Shown piece by piece: positions 35,501 through 46,681 of a stretch of DNA of 64,000 bases. Both the position numbers and the translations under genes were made by a program. How positions within the stretch are numbered: the first letter of the stretch is position 1; every line of letters starts with the position of its first letter. Location of the stretch: NCBI RefSeq assembly GCF_008831285.2, contig NC_045143.1, forward strand, positions 22,820,302 through 22,884,301. Reading direction: 5' to 3'. The notes below the pieces were generated by a model that was given only the letters and a program-made list of their open reading frames with translations, was not told where the DNA came from and did no database searches. The stretch is from Nymphaea colorata. Taxonomy: Eukaryota > Streptophyta > Magnoliopsida > Nymphaeales > Nymphaeaceae.

Positions 35501-35583
35501 GCGTCGGGCCCTTACGCGAGTGGGGGTCGGGTCCGGGTCTGGACCCTAACTCGACCCGACCCGCCGAACCAACGAGCGTTACA
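32581..35583 (-). mobile_element. 3' LTR of gypsy H, 3.0 kb
   Basis: On the + strand TGTCACACCCCGACC...AACGAGCGTTACA; in element sense TGTAACGCTCG...GGTGTGACA. It is very similar throughout to the solo LTR at 41794-44809. It interrupts copia G in the integrase tail; the 5-bp flank on that side is CTTAT. A polypurine tract (TTTTTAGGAGGGTAGGA, minus strand, 35584-35600) precedes it. A GCC/CCG microsatellite lies at about 35355-35395. Confidence 0.9.
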
Positions 35584-36378
35584 TCCTACCCTCCTAAAAA
35601 GAAAATTTCGTCCTCGAAATTTAGCTCATACCTCAGTGCAAGAACAAGTGCGGATATCTCTTCCGCATGTCCTCCTCATGCTCCCATGTACTCTCCTTCA
35701 GGGACTTGTGATCTGTAAACACCTCGAATGTTGCACCATAAAGATAGTGTCTCCACATCTTCAATGCGAACACGACTGCTCCCAACTCCAAATCATGAGT
35801 GGGATAGTGTTGCTCATGGGTCTTCAACTGTCTTGATGCATAAGCCACTACACGGCCATGCTGCATCAACACACAACCATAACTGATCCCCGAAGCATCA
35901 GTGTACACCACAAAACCGGAATGACCTGATGGAAGCGTCAGAATAGGGGCAGAAGTAAGCTTGTCCTTTAGAGTTTGAAAACTCTTCTCACACTCTTCAT
36001 TCCACAAAAACTTCATCCCTTTTCTCAATAGCTTAGTCATGGGCGTAGCTATTTTCGAAAAGTCTTGTATGAACCTGCGATAGTATCCTGCCAATCCCAA
36101 AAAGCTTCTAACCTCAGTTACACTGCAAGGTGTTCTCCAGTCCTGGACAGCTGACACCTTAGCCGGATCGACAGATACTCCATCCTTCGAGATCACATGA
36201 CCCAAAAAGTTTACCTTCTCTAGCCAAAATTCACATTTTGAGTATTTGGCATAAAGCTTATGCTTGCGCAAAAGACCCAACACACTTCTCAAGTGGTCTC
36301 TGTGCTCTGCTTCACTCTCTGAGTACACCAAAATATCATCAACAAACACAATAACAAAACAATCCAAGAACTCTTGGA
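35584..36378 (-). pseudogene. gypsy H pol: RT palm, RNase H, fused integrase tail
   Basis: The minus frame from 36367 opens in the RT palm with [11 protein letters not shown] (catalytic DD), then FCEFWLEK-like and [26 protein letters not shown] (connection), and RNase H with [29 protein letters not shown] and [13 protein letters not shown]...FTDHKSL. Instead of the integrase it then jumps in frame to [19 protein letters not shown], the end of the integrase C-terminal domain, and stops. The left part of RT, protease and gag are missing: homology ends near 36378. This is a chromovirus-type gypsy with two deletions. No stop codon interrupts the 244-codon remnant. Confidence 0.9.
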
Positions 36379-36600
36379 AAACCCTTGAGCGACGGAGCCC
36401 TTGAGCGAGGGTTCTGTGCTCAGAGGCACAAGGCCCTCGCTCGAATCAAGCAGAGAACCCCAAGCTCGTGGAAGCGAGGCTTCTTGGTTCTGAGCAGAGA
36501 TCCCTCACTCACTCAAGTGAGGATTCTAAGCAGAGAACCAGAGAATCCTCGCTCAAGCACGAGGGTCTCTGAGAGCTCAAAACCCTTGCTCGAGCGGGGG
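36379..36600. repeat. cluster of CTCGCTC/GAGCGAG phrases
   Basis: GC-rich stretch with repeated CTTGAGCGA, CCTCGCTC, TCGCTCAAG and AGCAGAGAACC phrases in both orientations. The unit is irregular. It ends directly before a TATA-like motif. Confidence 0.6.
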
Positions 36601-36601
36601 G

Positions 36602-36608
36602 TATAAAG
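36602..36608 (+). promoter_or_regulatory. possible TATA box
   Basis: TATAAAG in the context GGGGGTATAAAGGGAGAGAGATAG, followed by a purine-rich start region. It could drive a transcript through 36757-37146, where an ATG (37098) opens a short frame ending at a good splice donor (CAG|GTAAGT, 37142-37150). No encoded family is recognised. Confidence 0.35.
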
Positions 36609-38195
36609 GGAGAGAGATAGAGAGACGAATAAGAGGAAGGAGGAAGAAAGTCCGCTAAGGAGCTTAACTTTGGTCTCGCCCGCCGCCACCGGCCGCTGAA
36701 TCTCATCACCGATCATCGGCACTGCCATCATCGGAGGATGAAGGAGAAAGGGTGAGATGAGAGAAAAAGAAGGGGGGAATGAACAAGAGGAAAAAAATGA
36801 TGATGAAAGAGAAAAAGAGCGGGAAAGTAATGATGGCTGTGGAGAAAATGAGGCGAAGGGAGAAAAAAATGATGATGAAAGAGAAAAAGGGGAAAGCTAT
36901 GTGACACAGGTACGTGCATTTGCCCAACGTACCCACTCCACTACGCGGAAGCGAGTACGGCAGAAGCTTCAGGTACGGGTTGGATCGGGTCTGGGTCAAA
37001 CCCGATCTGAACCAAAAATTTTGTTTGATTTTATACATGAACTGAAGTCGAGCTTTGTTGTTCACCTGCATTTTCTACAGCAGAGCTCTACCGCAACAAT
37101 GACCAGCAGCGACAACGACGTCCAGTGGTGTCCGGCACAGCCAGGTAAGTGTTCTTTTTCTTTCTTTTCCATATTACAACTTAGGGTTTCATTTTATTGA
37201 TTTGGGGTTTCTTTTTATTTGGGGATGTTTTGTTTGAAGATTGAACGGAAAAACTGTCGATCTTTCCATTTTCTTGATTTGGGGATGTTTTTGTTTCATA
37301 TTTTGTTCGATACCTGAAAGGATTTTACAGTGAAGGTTGATATGTGTTTTTAGAAGCAACTGTCGTAGTACTTATCAGTCCAATAAACCACTATTGTCTT
37401 CCAAAATTTGTGTGTGAAAAAAACCAAAGTATCATAATATCTGAAGTCAGATATTCTGTTGCTTCTGTTTGGCGTGCACAAAATGCACCACAAGCTTTCC
37501 TTGTACTGAACAATTATGGGAATTGTAGTGAACGAGTGGTTTCCATTGGAAAAATTAATCCCAACAATCTAGATTTTGTAAATGAAATTTATCCTTTATC
37601 AGGGAAATGTATCTCAAAATTTACTTTGTCAAGATCATGGCTATGCAATGGGAAAATAAGTGAGAAAAAGTTGTTAATATGACTTGTTTCAGACCCCCAT
37701 AGTTTATTAACTTTTGTCTGGTTTAAGCATATTTCACATGAAAAAGCTTGAACGAGAGAGGGCTTCACTGGAGATTGCCCATATGTTGAAGTTAAATGCT
37801 TCACAGTTTTTGTGTACGTTGAAGCAAAATTGATAACCATACATTTATTATTTGCTGATTAAATCTTTTTTTATCATTTTTAAGAATATAAAATTTGTCG
37901 TACCCGCATATCCACAATTTTCAAAATTGTCGTACTCGAACCCACACCATCGTACCCATATCGTACCCGCACCCATGTGACATAGGGGGAAAGTAATGAT
38001 GGTCATTTTAGTTTCTCAAGCCGAGTCAAGTTATATGAGCAGTGTTTAAAGAACTTGAACTCAACTCGGCTATATGGACGAGTCGAGTCATTAACTCAAA
38101 CTCGGCTCATTTGACAAAAAGGCTGGCTCGAATTTGAGTTTGAGTTGAGAATTAACAAGTCGAGCTCCAGTTGCTTGACTCATATTCAGCCCTAC
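36609..38195. other. unassigned DNA
   Basis: The frame at 36757-37200 is dominated by low-complexity EKE/DDE repeats. The frame at 37344-37682 has no recognised domain. At about 37896-37985 there are repeated CGTACCCG/CATCGTACCC phrases ending CACCCATGTGACATAG, resembling the inner repeat of the fold-back element at 20758-20884. Confidence 0.35.
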
Positions 38196-38485
38196 AGGAG
38201 GTAGGCAAGATTCAATTGTTTCAACATGATTCAATTGTTTCAACATGGTATTAGAGTCGTCGTTGCCGTGTTGTTTGTGTTTGAGACTGCCGTCATCCGC
38301 CGTCGCACATCCGCCGTCTCCTGAGGTGCACGACATCGAAGTTGTTCAGTGTCTGCTCGTTCCCATTATCCTCTACGGCTGAGGAATCTTCTGTTTGTTG
38401 TCGCCTGAGCTCTGGCCATCGCTTGAGCTCTGGCCGTCGCTTGGACTCTGGTCGTCGCCGTCTTCGCTTGAGCTCCCTACTGTAA
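38196..38485 (+). mobile_element. copia leader fragment (B-like) with primer site
   Basis: TGGTATTAGAGTCG at 38246-38259 is a decayed initiator-tRNA-Met primer site, preceded by an LTR end TTGTTTCA and an 18-20 bp local duplication (ATTCAATTGTTTCAACATG twice). The GC-rich leader that follows has TCGCCTGAGCTCTGGCC-type phrases like those at 25500-25570. It stops near 38485; no gag follows. Confidence 0.6.
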
Positions 38486-38658
38486 ATCAGGCCCAAACAA
38501 GGCAAATACTTCAAGAATATCACTCTTGTACTCAAGAGACCTCAAACAAGAGAAGAATAAAACATACATAAGTATCCTAAGTATCCAAATATATATAAAA
38601 TATATATATATACATATAAGACATATATTAGATGACTAATGTATGTAATATATATATT
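38486..38658. other. AT-rich spacer
   Basis: No feature beyond TATATA runs near 38590-38658 that abut the LTR of copia I. Confidence 0.4.
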
Positions 38659-38943
38659 GTAGAAATATGCAACGGAAGAGAGAAACAGAGAAGAAACACA
38701 CGATGTACGTGGAAAACCTCAAGAAGAGGTGAAAAACCACGGAGAAGCTCTAACCTAGGGGCACAACCGCAACCCTAGGAGAGAGAAAATTATATCCACT
38801 TAATCAACGAATTTACAATAGGTGGAGATTATAAGAGAGAGAGGTAGAGAGTCTGCCTAGGGTACCGAGCTAGCCTCGGTATCTGCACCCATGGGACCGG
38901 GTCCATATCCGGACCCGGTTCCCTATTACAAGATATTCTAACA
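38659..38943 (-). mobile_element. 3' LTR of copia I
   Basis: 285 bp, + strand TGTAGAAATATGCAACGG...GATATTCTAACA. It belongs to the same family as the LTRs of copia D. The polypurine tract (GCTTGAGGGGGAG in element sense) abuts it at 38944. Confidence 0.9.
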
Positions 38944-41793
38944 CTCCCCCTCAAGCTTGGCATACATGTCGAACATGCCAAGCTTGCTAACATTCTTTTC
39001 AAATTGAGATGTACATAGGGCTTTAGTTAAGACATCTACAACTTGATCTTCAGACTTCATATGAGGCAGGATCAATTCCTTTGAATCTATGCTTTCCCGT
39101 ATGAAATGGCGATCTATCTCCACATGTTTGGTTCTGTCATGAAGAACTGGATTATTAGCTAGGTTAATCGCAGACTTGTTGTCACAATACATCTTTATCT
39201 TCTCTTTCATTTCAACCCCAATATCTGCTAGAAGAATCTTTAGCCATAACATTTCTGTAACCCCCATAGCAACTGCCATGTATTCGGCCTCAGCGCTGGA
39301 TCTAGAGCAGAGTTCCTGCCTTTTACTTCTCCATACCACCAGGTTACCCCCCAGAAAGATACAATAGCCTGTGGTAGACCTTCTAGTATCTGTGCACCCT
39401 GCCCAATCAGCATCAGAGTATCCTTCAATATTCAGTTGGTCCTGCTGAGTATACAGTAACTCTTTCCCTGGGTCATTCTTTAGGTACCCCAACACTCTTT
39501 CTGCACTTTTCCAGTGACAATCAGTAGGAGCATGCATAAACTGACTCAACACATTTACAGCATAAGTAATATCAGGGCGAGTAAGAGTAAGATAAATAAG
39601 CTTATCAACCAGCCTCTGATATCATCCTTTTCCTTCCTCATCCAGGATATTTCCAATTTTGATACTTATCTTTGTACCAGACTCCATTGGAGTTAGAAAG
39701 GGCCTGCATCCCAGTTTACCTGTCTCCTTTAAAAGATCCAGAGTGTACTTCATTTGGCTCATAATAAGTCTTGTATCTGATCGAGCAATCTCTATTCCCA
39801 GAAAGTACCTTAATTTACCCAGATCTTTAAGATCAAATTCAGCAGCTAACCTCTCTTTCATCTTCCTTTTCTCTTCTTCATCATCACCTGTGACAATCAT
39901 ATCATCAACATATACAAGAAGAAGGCTCACCATACCATTTCTCTGCTTAATGAATAGGGTGTGATCACCGTTTCCCTGTTTGTATCCATTAGTCTTCATT
40001 ACTACCCTCAGTCTTTCAAACCATGCTCTAGGAGATTGCTTTAGTCCATACAAGGCTTTCTTGAGATGACAACATTTTCCGCTTTGGGCATACCCAGGAA
40101 GCATGCTCATATAGACTTCTTCCTCTAGATGGCCGTTCAGGAATGCATTCTTGACATCAAGCTGGTCCATGCTCCACTTCTTTTGCACTGCTAGTGCTAA
40201 GATGACCCTCACTGTCTTCAGTTTAGCAACAGGAGCAAAGGTTTTAAGATAATCAATTCCATATTTTTGGCTGAACCCCTTTGCCACAAGGCGAGTCTTA
40301 TACCGTTCCACAGTACCATCAGGTTTGTACTTCACATTAAACACCCACTTGGAACCAACTAAGTGAGTCCCCTTGAGAATATCAACCACTTCTCAAGTGT
40401 TGTTCTTTGCCAAGGCATCCATCTCATCTGTCATGGCCTGTAGCCATTTAGGATCCTCTTAAGCATCTTCCACACACCTGGGAATCACAGACAGAGACAA
40501 GGAAGTAATAAAGCATTTGTAATCCTTGCTGAGTTTTGCATATGAAACAAATCTCTGAATAGGGTGAGAAGTACATGACCTGGTTCCCTTGCGCAAGGCT
40601 ATGGGAAGATCTTCATTTAGTGAACTTGGTTCATTCGGGGAACTCATAGGTTTGGGATTGGTTACATCAACATCTTCAAGCACATCTTTCTTCTTCCTGG
40701 TATACACCTGGCCAAACAAATGATCACGGGCAGTGGGTTGTTCATCCCCAGAGCCCCCTTCCACATGACTGTCTCTATCACCTCTGACTGTGTCTGCCAC
40801 ACTGTGACTAACCTTGTAGTCTAAGAAATCCATAAACTGAATCAGCTGGTTTGAAGAATACTCTTCCACACTGTTGCCTGTACACTCCCCCTAAAGAGGA
40901 TTCACAGGAAAGTACGCCTCATGTTCATAAAAGGTAACATCCCGGGAGACATAAATTTTGGAAGTGACAGGATCAATACATTTGTACCCCTTCTGAGTTG
41001 AGGAATACCCCAAGAAGACAGCTTTGATAGACCGAGGGTCAAGCTTCTTGAGGGTAGGACTGTGGTCATGGACAAAACAAATACACCCAAACACCCGAGG
41101 AGTAAGAGGCCAAGGGTTATGAGTGGGCATGAGCACAGAATAAGGGGAACGGCCATTCAACACACGAGTAGGCATACGATTAATAAGGTGGGCACTACTG
41201 AGAAGAGCATCACCCCAATAGCGCTTAGGAACATATCTATGAAACATAATAGCCCGGGTGACATCTAATAAATGGCGATTTTTCCGTTCAGCCACGCCAT
41301 TTTGAGGAGGTGTGTAACTACAGGACGTCTCATGAACAATACCCTTGCTCCTCAAGAAGTCATCTAGGGATTGAGAGACATACTCTCGAGCATTATCAGT
41401 GCGAAAAGCCTGAACAGATGTCTGAAATTGGGTCTCAACAAATGCAACAAAATTTTTGACAGTGACAGGAACTTCACTATGTTCTTTCAACAGGTACACA
41501 AACGTACAACGGGAGTAGTCATCAATAAGAGTCATAAAGTAATGAAAACCACGACAAGTGGGTACTCCCGAAGGACCCCAAACATCAGAGTGAACCAAAG
41601 CAAACGAACGAGTGGTTTTATTGAAAGAAATAGGGTACGAAGCCCTGACATGTTTAGCCAACTGACAAACTTCACATGTGAAAGAGTCAATAGAAACAGA
41701 AGTAAAAAGCCTTGGAAACAACTTCTTGATCAACTGGAATGGGAGATGCCCAAGACGCTCGTGCCATCGCATAATGGTAGACCTGTCTTCCAC
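38938..41793 (-). pseudogene. copia I pol: integrase, RT, RNase H with several stops
   Basis: Minus strand. The integrase block (41799-40891) has HERLGHLPF, CEVCQLAKH, LIDDYSRCTF, FRTDNAREY and [13 protein letters not shown], so zinc residues and the DDE triad are intact. RT (40389-39622) has LVAKGFSQKYGIDYLKTFAP, LDVKNAFLNGHLEEEVYM, YGLKQSPRAWF and YVDDM. RNase H (39552-38938) has SDADWAGCTDTRRSTTGYC, CSRSSAEAEYMAVAMG and KHVEIDRHFI. Premature stops occur near 40880 (TAG), 40455 (TAA), 40395 (TGA) and 39620 (TGA). The TAG, the TGA near 40395 and the TGA near 39620 fit C-to-T or G-to-A changes of CAG, TGG and CGA codons. The 5' part lies beyond the solo LTR. Confidence 0.9.
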
Positions 41794-44700
41794 TGTCACA
41801 CCCCGACCTTTTAACCCTCAAACTATTATTTTTTTTTTTTTCTAAACATAAAGCATCGAGGTGTGACTACCCAACAATTCAAATTGACGATGAGCCAAGC
41901 AATACAAAACAATGGGGCGAACTTTCATTGATATAACCATTTTGTTTCCTACAATTCACATCTATGTGCATGACCAAAAAGCCCCAAAATCAATAACATT
42001 GATGCCTAACAAAAAAAGACATCAATAAACCCAAAACATGACGCGCCGGCACTACATACGACAATCCCAAAACCACCCCAGTAGGACGTGAGTGAATCCA
42101 TCCGCTCAACCTGTTGCCCCGGGTCCGCCAAAACTTGAAAAAGAAAACAACTGAAGGCTCAGCCTTCGCAGTATGGCAACAAGCCAGAAAAATGCCAAAC
42201 CCTCTCAAGTAAGGCTCAAATAAAGGGACAAATATCAACCCATCTATCGTCATGTCGCGTCGCGTCTGAGTGCGACACGTAAAAGCCACTTGATGGCCAC
42301 ACTAACACAACATCAGTCACATGCGAAGCATGCTTAAACATAACACTTGCATTCATATCAATCACATATACGTCAGTCACATGCATTCTGTCAAACACTT
42401 TGCATTTTCATTAACTTTAGTGCATTAACAGTTCCTGTGGGTGCAACACAGGCACGTGCACACCGCGGGCGGCCTACAGCCGAGAGACAACCCCCGTGGT
42501 GGCCCATAACAGTATGGATCCATTTCACCCGCAGCAGCGGTAGAGCACTCATCCCTGGATGTGTGACGTCCAAGGTGAGATACTCAGCCTTCCCTAGGAC
42601 ACCCAGGTTGGGAAGGCAGGAGCCCAACGCTCCAAGCACAACACACAACAGAACCCTGGGGCCTTGCACCGCCTGCGCTCTGACAGGCGAGACCAGTGGC
42701 AATCAAGGGGGACGTCTCCCAAACACATAGCCACATCCCACTGGCCTCTCATCTCTTAGTTATTCATTCTTATCATTATAATTACACATTCACAAGATGA
42801 CTGGCTAGCACACGAGGTTAGTACACTTCCCGAGTGCACCCACACCTCCGATTACCTCCACATGAGGTCTATACATACCGTAACAGTCATTGCTAGCCGT
42901 CATACCATACGGGTCCCTCCAAAACATCCATTTGCATCATTGCCCATGGCAATGCATATGCAACAACATACACATTCATATCAATCATCACATCAATCAT
43001 GTCAATCACCTCTTTGAAAAATATAGCCAATCCACAGAGAGTAGTCTCGATCTGCGGTTGGCTCGTAGCTGTCCTATGCAGTTATCATTCTATGATGCTT
43101 TCTAATGCACAATTGGGGTCGAGGAGACACTCGACTCGATACCCCGCCTCATCTGTCCTAAACAGATATCAATTCTAGCATGCACATGCTAATGCGTAAC
43201 ATTTTTAAAACGAATGACTAATAATCTTTCTAACTCATTCATATCATGTAAGCAACATACACATACTCAATCACAAAACAGTCAATCAATTAACATCACA
43301 ATCCTAGGATCCCTTGATCCTAGGAGCACCCAATCACACAATTGCCCCAGGCAGGAATTTGCCTGGAAAGTTGTCATACCTGTGGCGCGCTCACCAAATT
43401 CTTCAAAATGCCTCAAGCTTTGAACTCAAGGTCGACGGGATGAGCCCGGTGCACCTGCAAACATAAACAAGAATAAGGTTTCTACTAGATACCTACACCA
43501 ATCAAACAGAAACGAACAGATACAAAAATAAAATCCTTGAGGCACGTGTCAGCGCCTCAAGAGGGTATCGACAGGTAGTGTCGACCAACAAGCTCTCCAA
43601 TAGGCCTCCTCCTTTACGTCTTGACGTTGCCTCGAATTATCAAAGCCTTCAACCATCAATCAAACTATCACTAATTCCTTCCTCAATAACGTTCTTTAAG
43701 TAAGACATCAACCTCAAGTCACATCCCAAAACGCATATATCCCTAATTAACTTCATGATACACCCGTTCTCCGAAGTCTGCGCTACGCTCCCTACGACGG
43801 TTCTAAAACTTTCCCACAACCTCACAATCTCTACCATGCTTCCCTAAAGCTTCGAAAATTAATCCATCATGCTTAAACGATCATTAAGTACATGAATCAT
43901 CACTTTCCAACGCAAATCCTAAGTTTCCCCCAAAAACAAAATTACTAACATGCGTCCCAAAATCATCAATTCTAAGCTCTAGCATGCTCGAACAATAATT
44001 ATACATGCTTTAGAAGGTAAATATTCATCATTTTGAGCTTGATTAGGTATTGCTCACCCCAAAACAAGCGTCCAAACTGCTACAACCCTTCTAGCAACCA
44101 CTTCACACGTCCGATCAAGTGCCAATGCTCGAGATTGCTAGCTGTCGCTGCACACTACACACCCTACTAGCAGGTAAGAGGGGAAAAACGTCCCTAAACC
44201 GCAATCCAACCCCCAAAACGCCATGGAAAGAGTCAACATACGTCCAAAAAGGTTCAACAGAAAATCTGTTGCTAACCCACTTTAGTAGTGGGAGAAAAAA
44301 AAAACGAAAAGGGACGCTGACAGAGAGGAGAGACAGAGAGAGGAGGGGTTCGGTCAAGGGGGAAAAACGGCCGTGGGGTGAGAAGAGAGAGAAAGAGCAG
44401 GTGGGGGAGTGCAGGTGAGTGAGAAGAGGGTCGAGCGGTAGAGAACTAGCGGAAAGAGGGGAAAGAAAGTGGCGAGAGAGAAGAAGAGGGGACGTGCGGC
44501 AGAGAACAAAACAAACAAAAGGGCATGAGTGGCAGAGCAAGAAAAATCGCACGAGAGAGAGAGGGTTTACCCAACCGCCGCCGCCGCCGCCGCTGCCACC
44601 TCCGTCGCCGTCGCCGTCGCCGTTCCAGCCACCACCACCCGACCGTCACTCTCCTCCCTCTGCGCTGCCACAGGAGACCACCGGAGACGACGAAGAAGGA

Positions 44701-44809
44701 AGGGAAAGGCGAGGGAGAAGGGCCTCGCGTCGGGCCCTTACGCGAGTGGGGGTCGGGTCCGGGTCTGGACCCTAACTCGACCCGACCCACCGAACCAACG
44801 AGCGTTACA
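41794..44809 (-). mobile_element. gypsy solo LTR (minus sense) with TSD TCCAC
   Basis: 3016 bp from TGTCACACCCCGACC to AACGAGCGTTACA, flanked by a perfect 5-bp duplication TCCAC (41789-41793 and 44810-44814). No gypsy coding sequence is attached, so this is a solo LTR left by LTR-LTR recombination. It interrupts copia I between protease/early integrase and the integrase zinc domain. The (GCC)n-rich patch is at about 44575-44625. Confidence 0.95.
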
Positions 44810-46257
44810 TCCACGCCTGACAACTGTCCACTAGTGGCTGAAATCAAGGCAGACGCAACTTGCACGGGCAATCTGTAGAGTCCATCAATAACCGAACCAA
44901 TCCCAATCTTCTTCCCCGTCACCAACTCCTGCAGGGAACAATGATCAGCAGAAAAGATTATATTACAATTGAGTTCTCTGGTAATACTGCTGACAGATAA
45001 CAAGTTCACAGGAATATTGGGAACATGAAGGGTATTATGAAGATGATATTTATTCAACAAGGACAAACTCCCTTTTCCAGCCACAGAAATAGAAGACCGG
45101 TCAGCCATAGACACGCGTTGCTGCCCTGAGGACAATTTGTATTCTTGAAACAGCTTAGGATCCCCTGTCATATGATGCGTAGCCCCACTGTCAACAATCC
45201 AATCACCAAGTGAGGAATTACCTTGATCGCTTGTGGCAACAAGAGCTTGAGCTAACTTAGCTCCCTCGGACGTGGAAGTTTCCTCTTGCGTAGTAGATAG
45301 CCGGCTGATATAAGCTTGCAATTCCTTGATTTGATCGGAGGAAAGCTTTGATTTTTCAACAGTTGACGAACCACCCTGACTAGAGTCTGGCACAGAAGAA
45401 CCCCGCTGACTAGAAGGAGGACGACCACGAACAAGTCTCTTCTCAGGATGAATATCCCAACAGAAATCCACAGAATGCCCCAACTTGTTATAATGACTAC
45501 AACGTCGAACAGGACGCTGCCCAGTCCCTGAGGCACGGCTAACAAACGTTGAAGGGGAACTCCCATGGCTGGAGTCAATATGCATGACTTGGCAACGTTG
45601 TTCCTCAGATTCCACCCGGGCATACACCTCCTCAATCCCAGGGATCTCGCCACAATTGAGAATTTGGCTCCTAATGGATTCAAATTCATCACGTAAGCCT
45701 CCAAGGAAAATAAAGGTCCGGTCCATCCATTCTTTTTCCCAGTACAAGGCATGATCAGAACCACAATGCCAGTCATCATTCACATGGTAGTCTAGTTCCT
45801 CCCATTTAGTCTTCAGGGCTGCAAAGAAAGATGCTACAGACAAATTACCCTGTGTAAGAGAGAAGATGCTACGCTTGATTTGGTACGTATGCAATACTCT
45901 CTTCTTACGGCCATACATCTGCGCAAGCACAGTCCACATGTCATATGCAGTCGACTTACGCAAGATCAGAGGCTGAATATCGGCGGACACAGAACTAATG
46001 ATCCATACTTTAACTTGACTATCTTCCAATGCCCAAGTCGCCCATCGCGGATCCGTTTTAGAAGGCGCAGGTTTCTCCCCAGTAATATAGGACAGGCGAC
46101 CGCGGCTGGTTATCCCGATTTCTAGGGCAGCAGACCAAGAAAGATAGTTGTCTTTGTTCAGCCGGATGGAGGTGACTTGAACAGGCAAGTTCTCGCTCTT
46201 GGTATTACTGCCCGTGTCAAAGGCAACATCTATCTTGGGAGTCATCTCTTGTGCCAT
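44810..46257 (-). pseudogene. copia I gag, protease and start of integrase
   Basis: Minus strand, start ATG at 46257 (MAQEMTPKID), chosen because the related copia D starts at the matching place and the upstream codons lie in the leader. Gag shows VTSIRLNKDNYLSWSAALE, WALEDSQVKVWIISSVS, TVLAQMYGRKKRV and KTKWEELDYHVNDDW; the zinc knuckle is CSHYNKLGHSVDFCW, with Y replacing the second C. Protease has WIVDSGATHHMTGDPKLF with an intact DSGA site. The frame runs open through NCNIIFSADHCSLQE and GKKIGIGSVIDGLYRL into the solo LTR. No stop interrupts this part, but it ends out of context in the LTR at 44446. Confidence 0.9.
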
Positions 46258-46559
46258 CACAATCACCAAAGAGACGCAATACCCAGCACAAGGAGACGCG
46301 GCACCAGTACCAAAGACGACAGACAAGAGGCGGCGGAGGCGAAAGAATCACGGGCGACGGCGGGAAAAACTTGACGGTGACGACGGTGGCGGAGAATCGC
46401 TGGCGGCGATGGCGACGGTGACGGTACCGCTGGAACAGACGACGGCAGCGGCGCTGGAACAGGCGACAGAAAAACGACGACGGCGGCTAATAGAAACACC
46501 AGCAGCGGCGGAAACACACGATCACAGAGCAAATCCTACACGCGTTGGCTTTGATACCA
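46258..46559 (-). other. copia I leader and primer site
   Basis: GC-rich leader with GGCGG/ACGACGG phrases. The primer site, at 46544-46559 on the minus strand, reads TGGTATCAAAGCC, one base from the usual initiator-tRNA-Met complement. Confidence 0.75.
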
Positions 46560-46681
46560 TGTAGAAATATCCAACGGAAGAGAGAAACAGAGAAGAAACA
46601 CACGATGTACGTGGAAAACCTCAAGAAGAGGTGAAAAACCACAGAGAAGCTCTAACCTAGGGGGCACAACCACAACCCTAC
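46560..46681 (-). mobile_element. 5' LTR of copia I, truncated
   Basis: The first (on the + strand) 122 bp match the 3' LTR at 38659-38780 with three substitutions and one indel; similarity then stops after AACCCTA. The outer 163 bp are gone, so no target duplication can be read. Confidence 0.85.

Noticed and set aside
35059-35718. Frames of up to 146 codons on both strands
   Set aside because: Same GC-rich part of the 3-kb LTR; the homologous frames differ between copies by shifts.
37344-37682. Plus-strand 112-codon frame
   Set aside because: AT-rich, no domain, no promoter directly linked.
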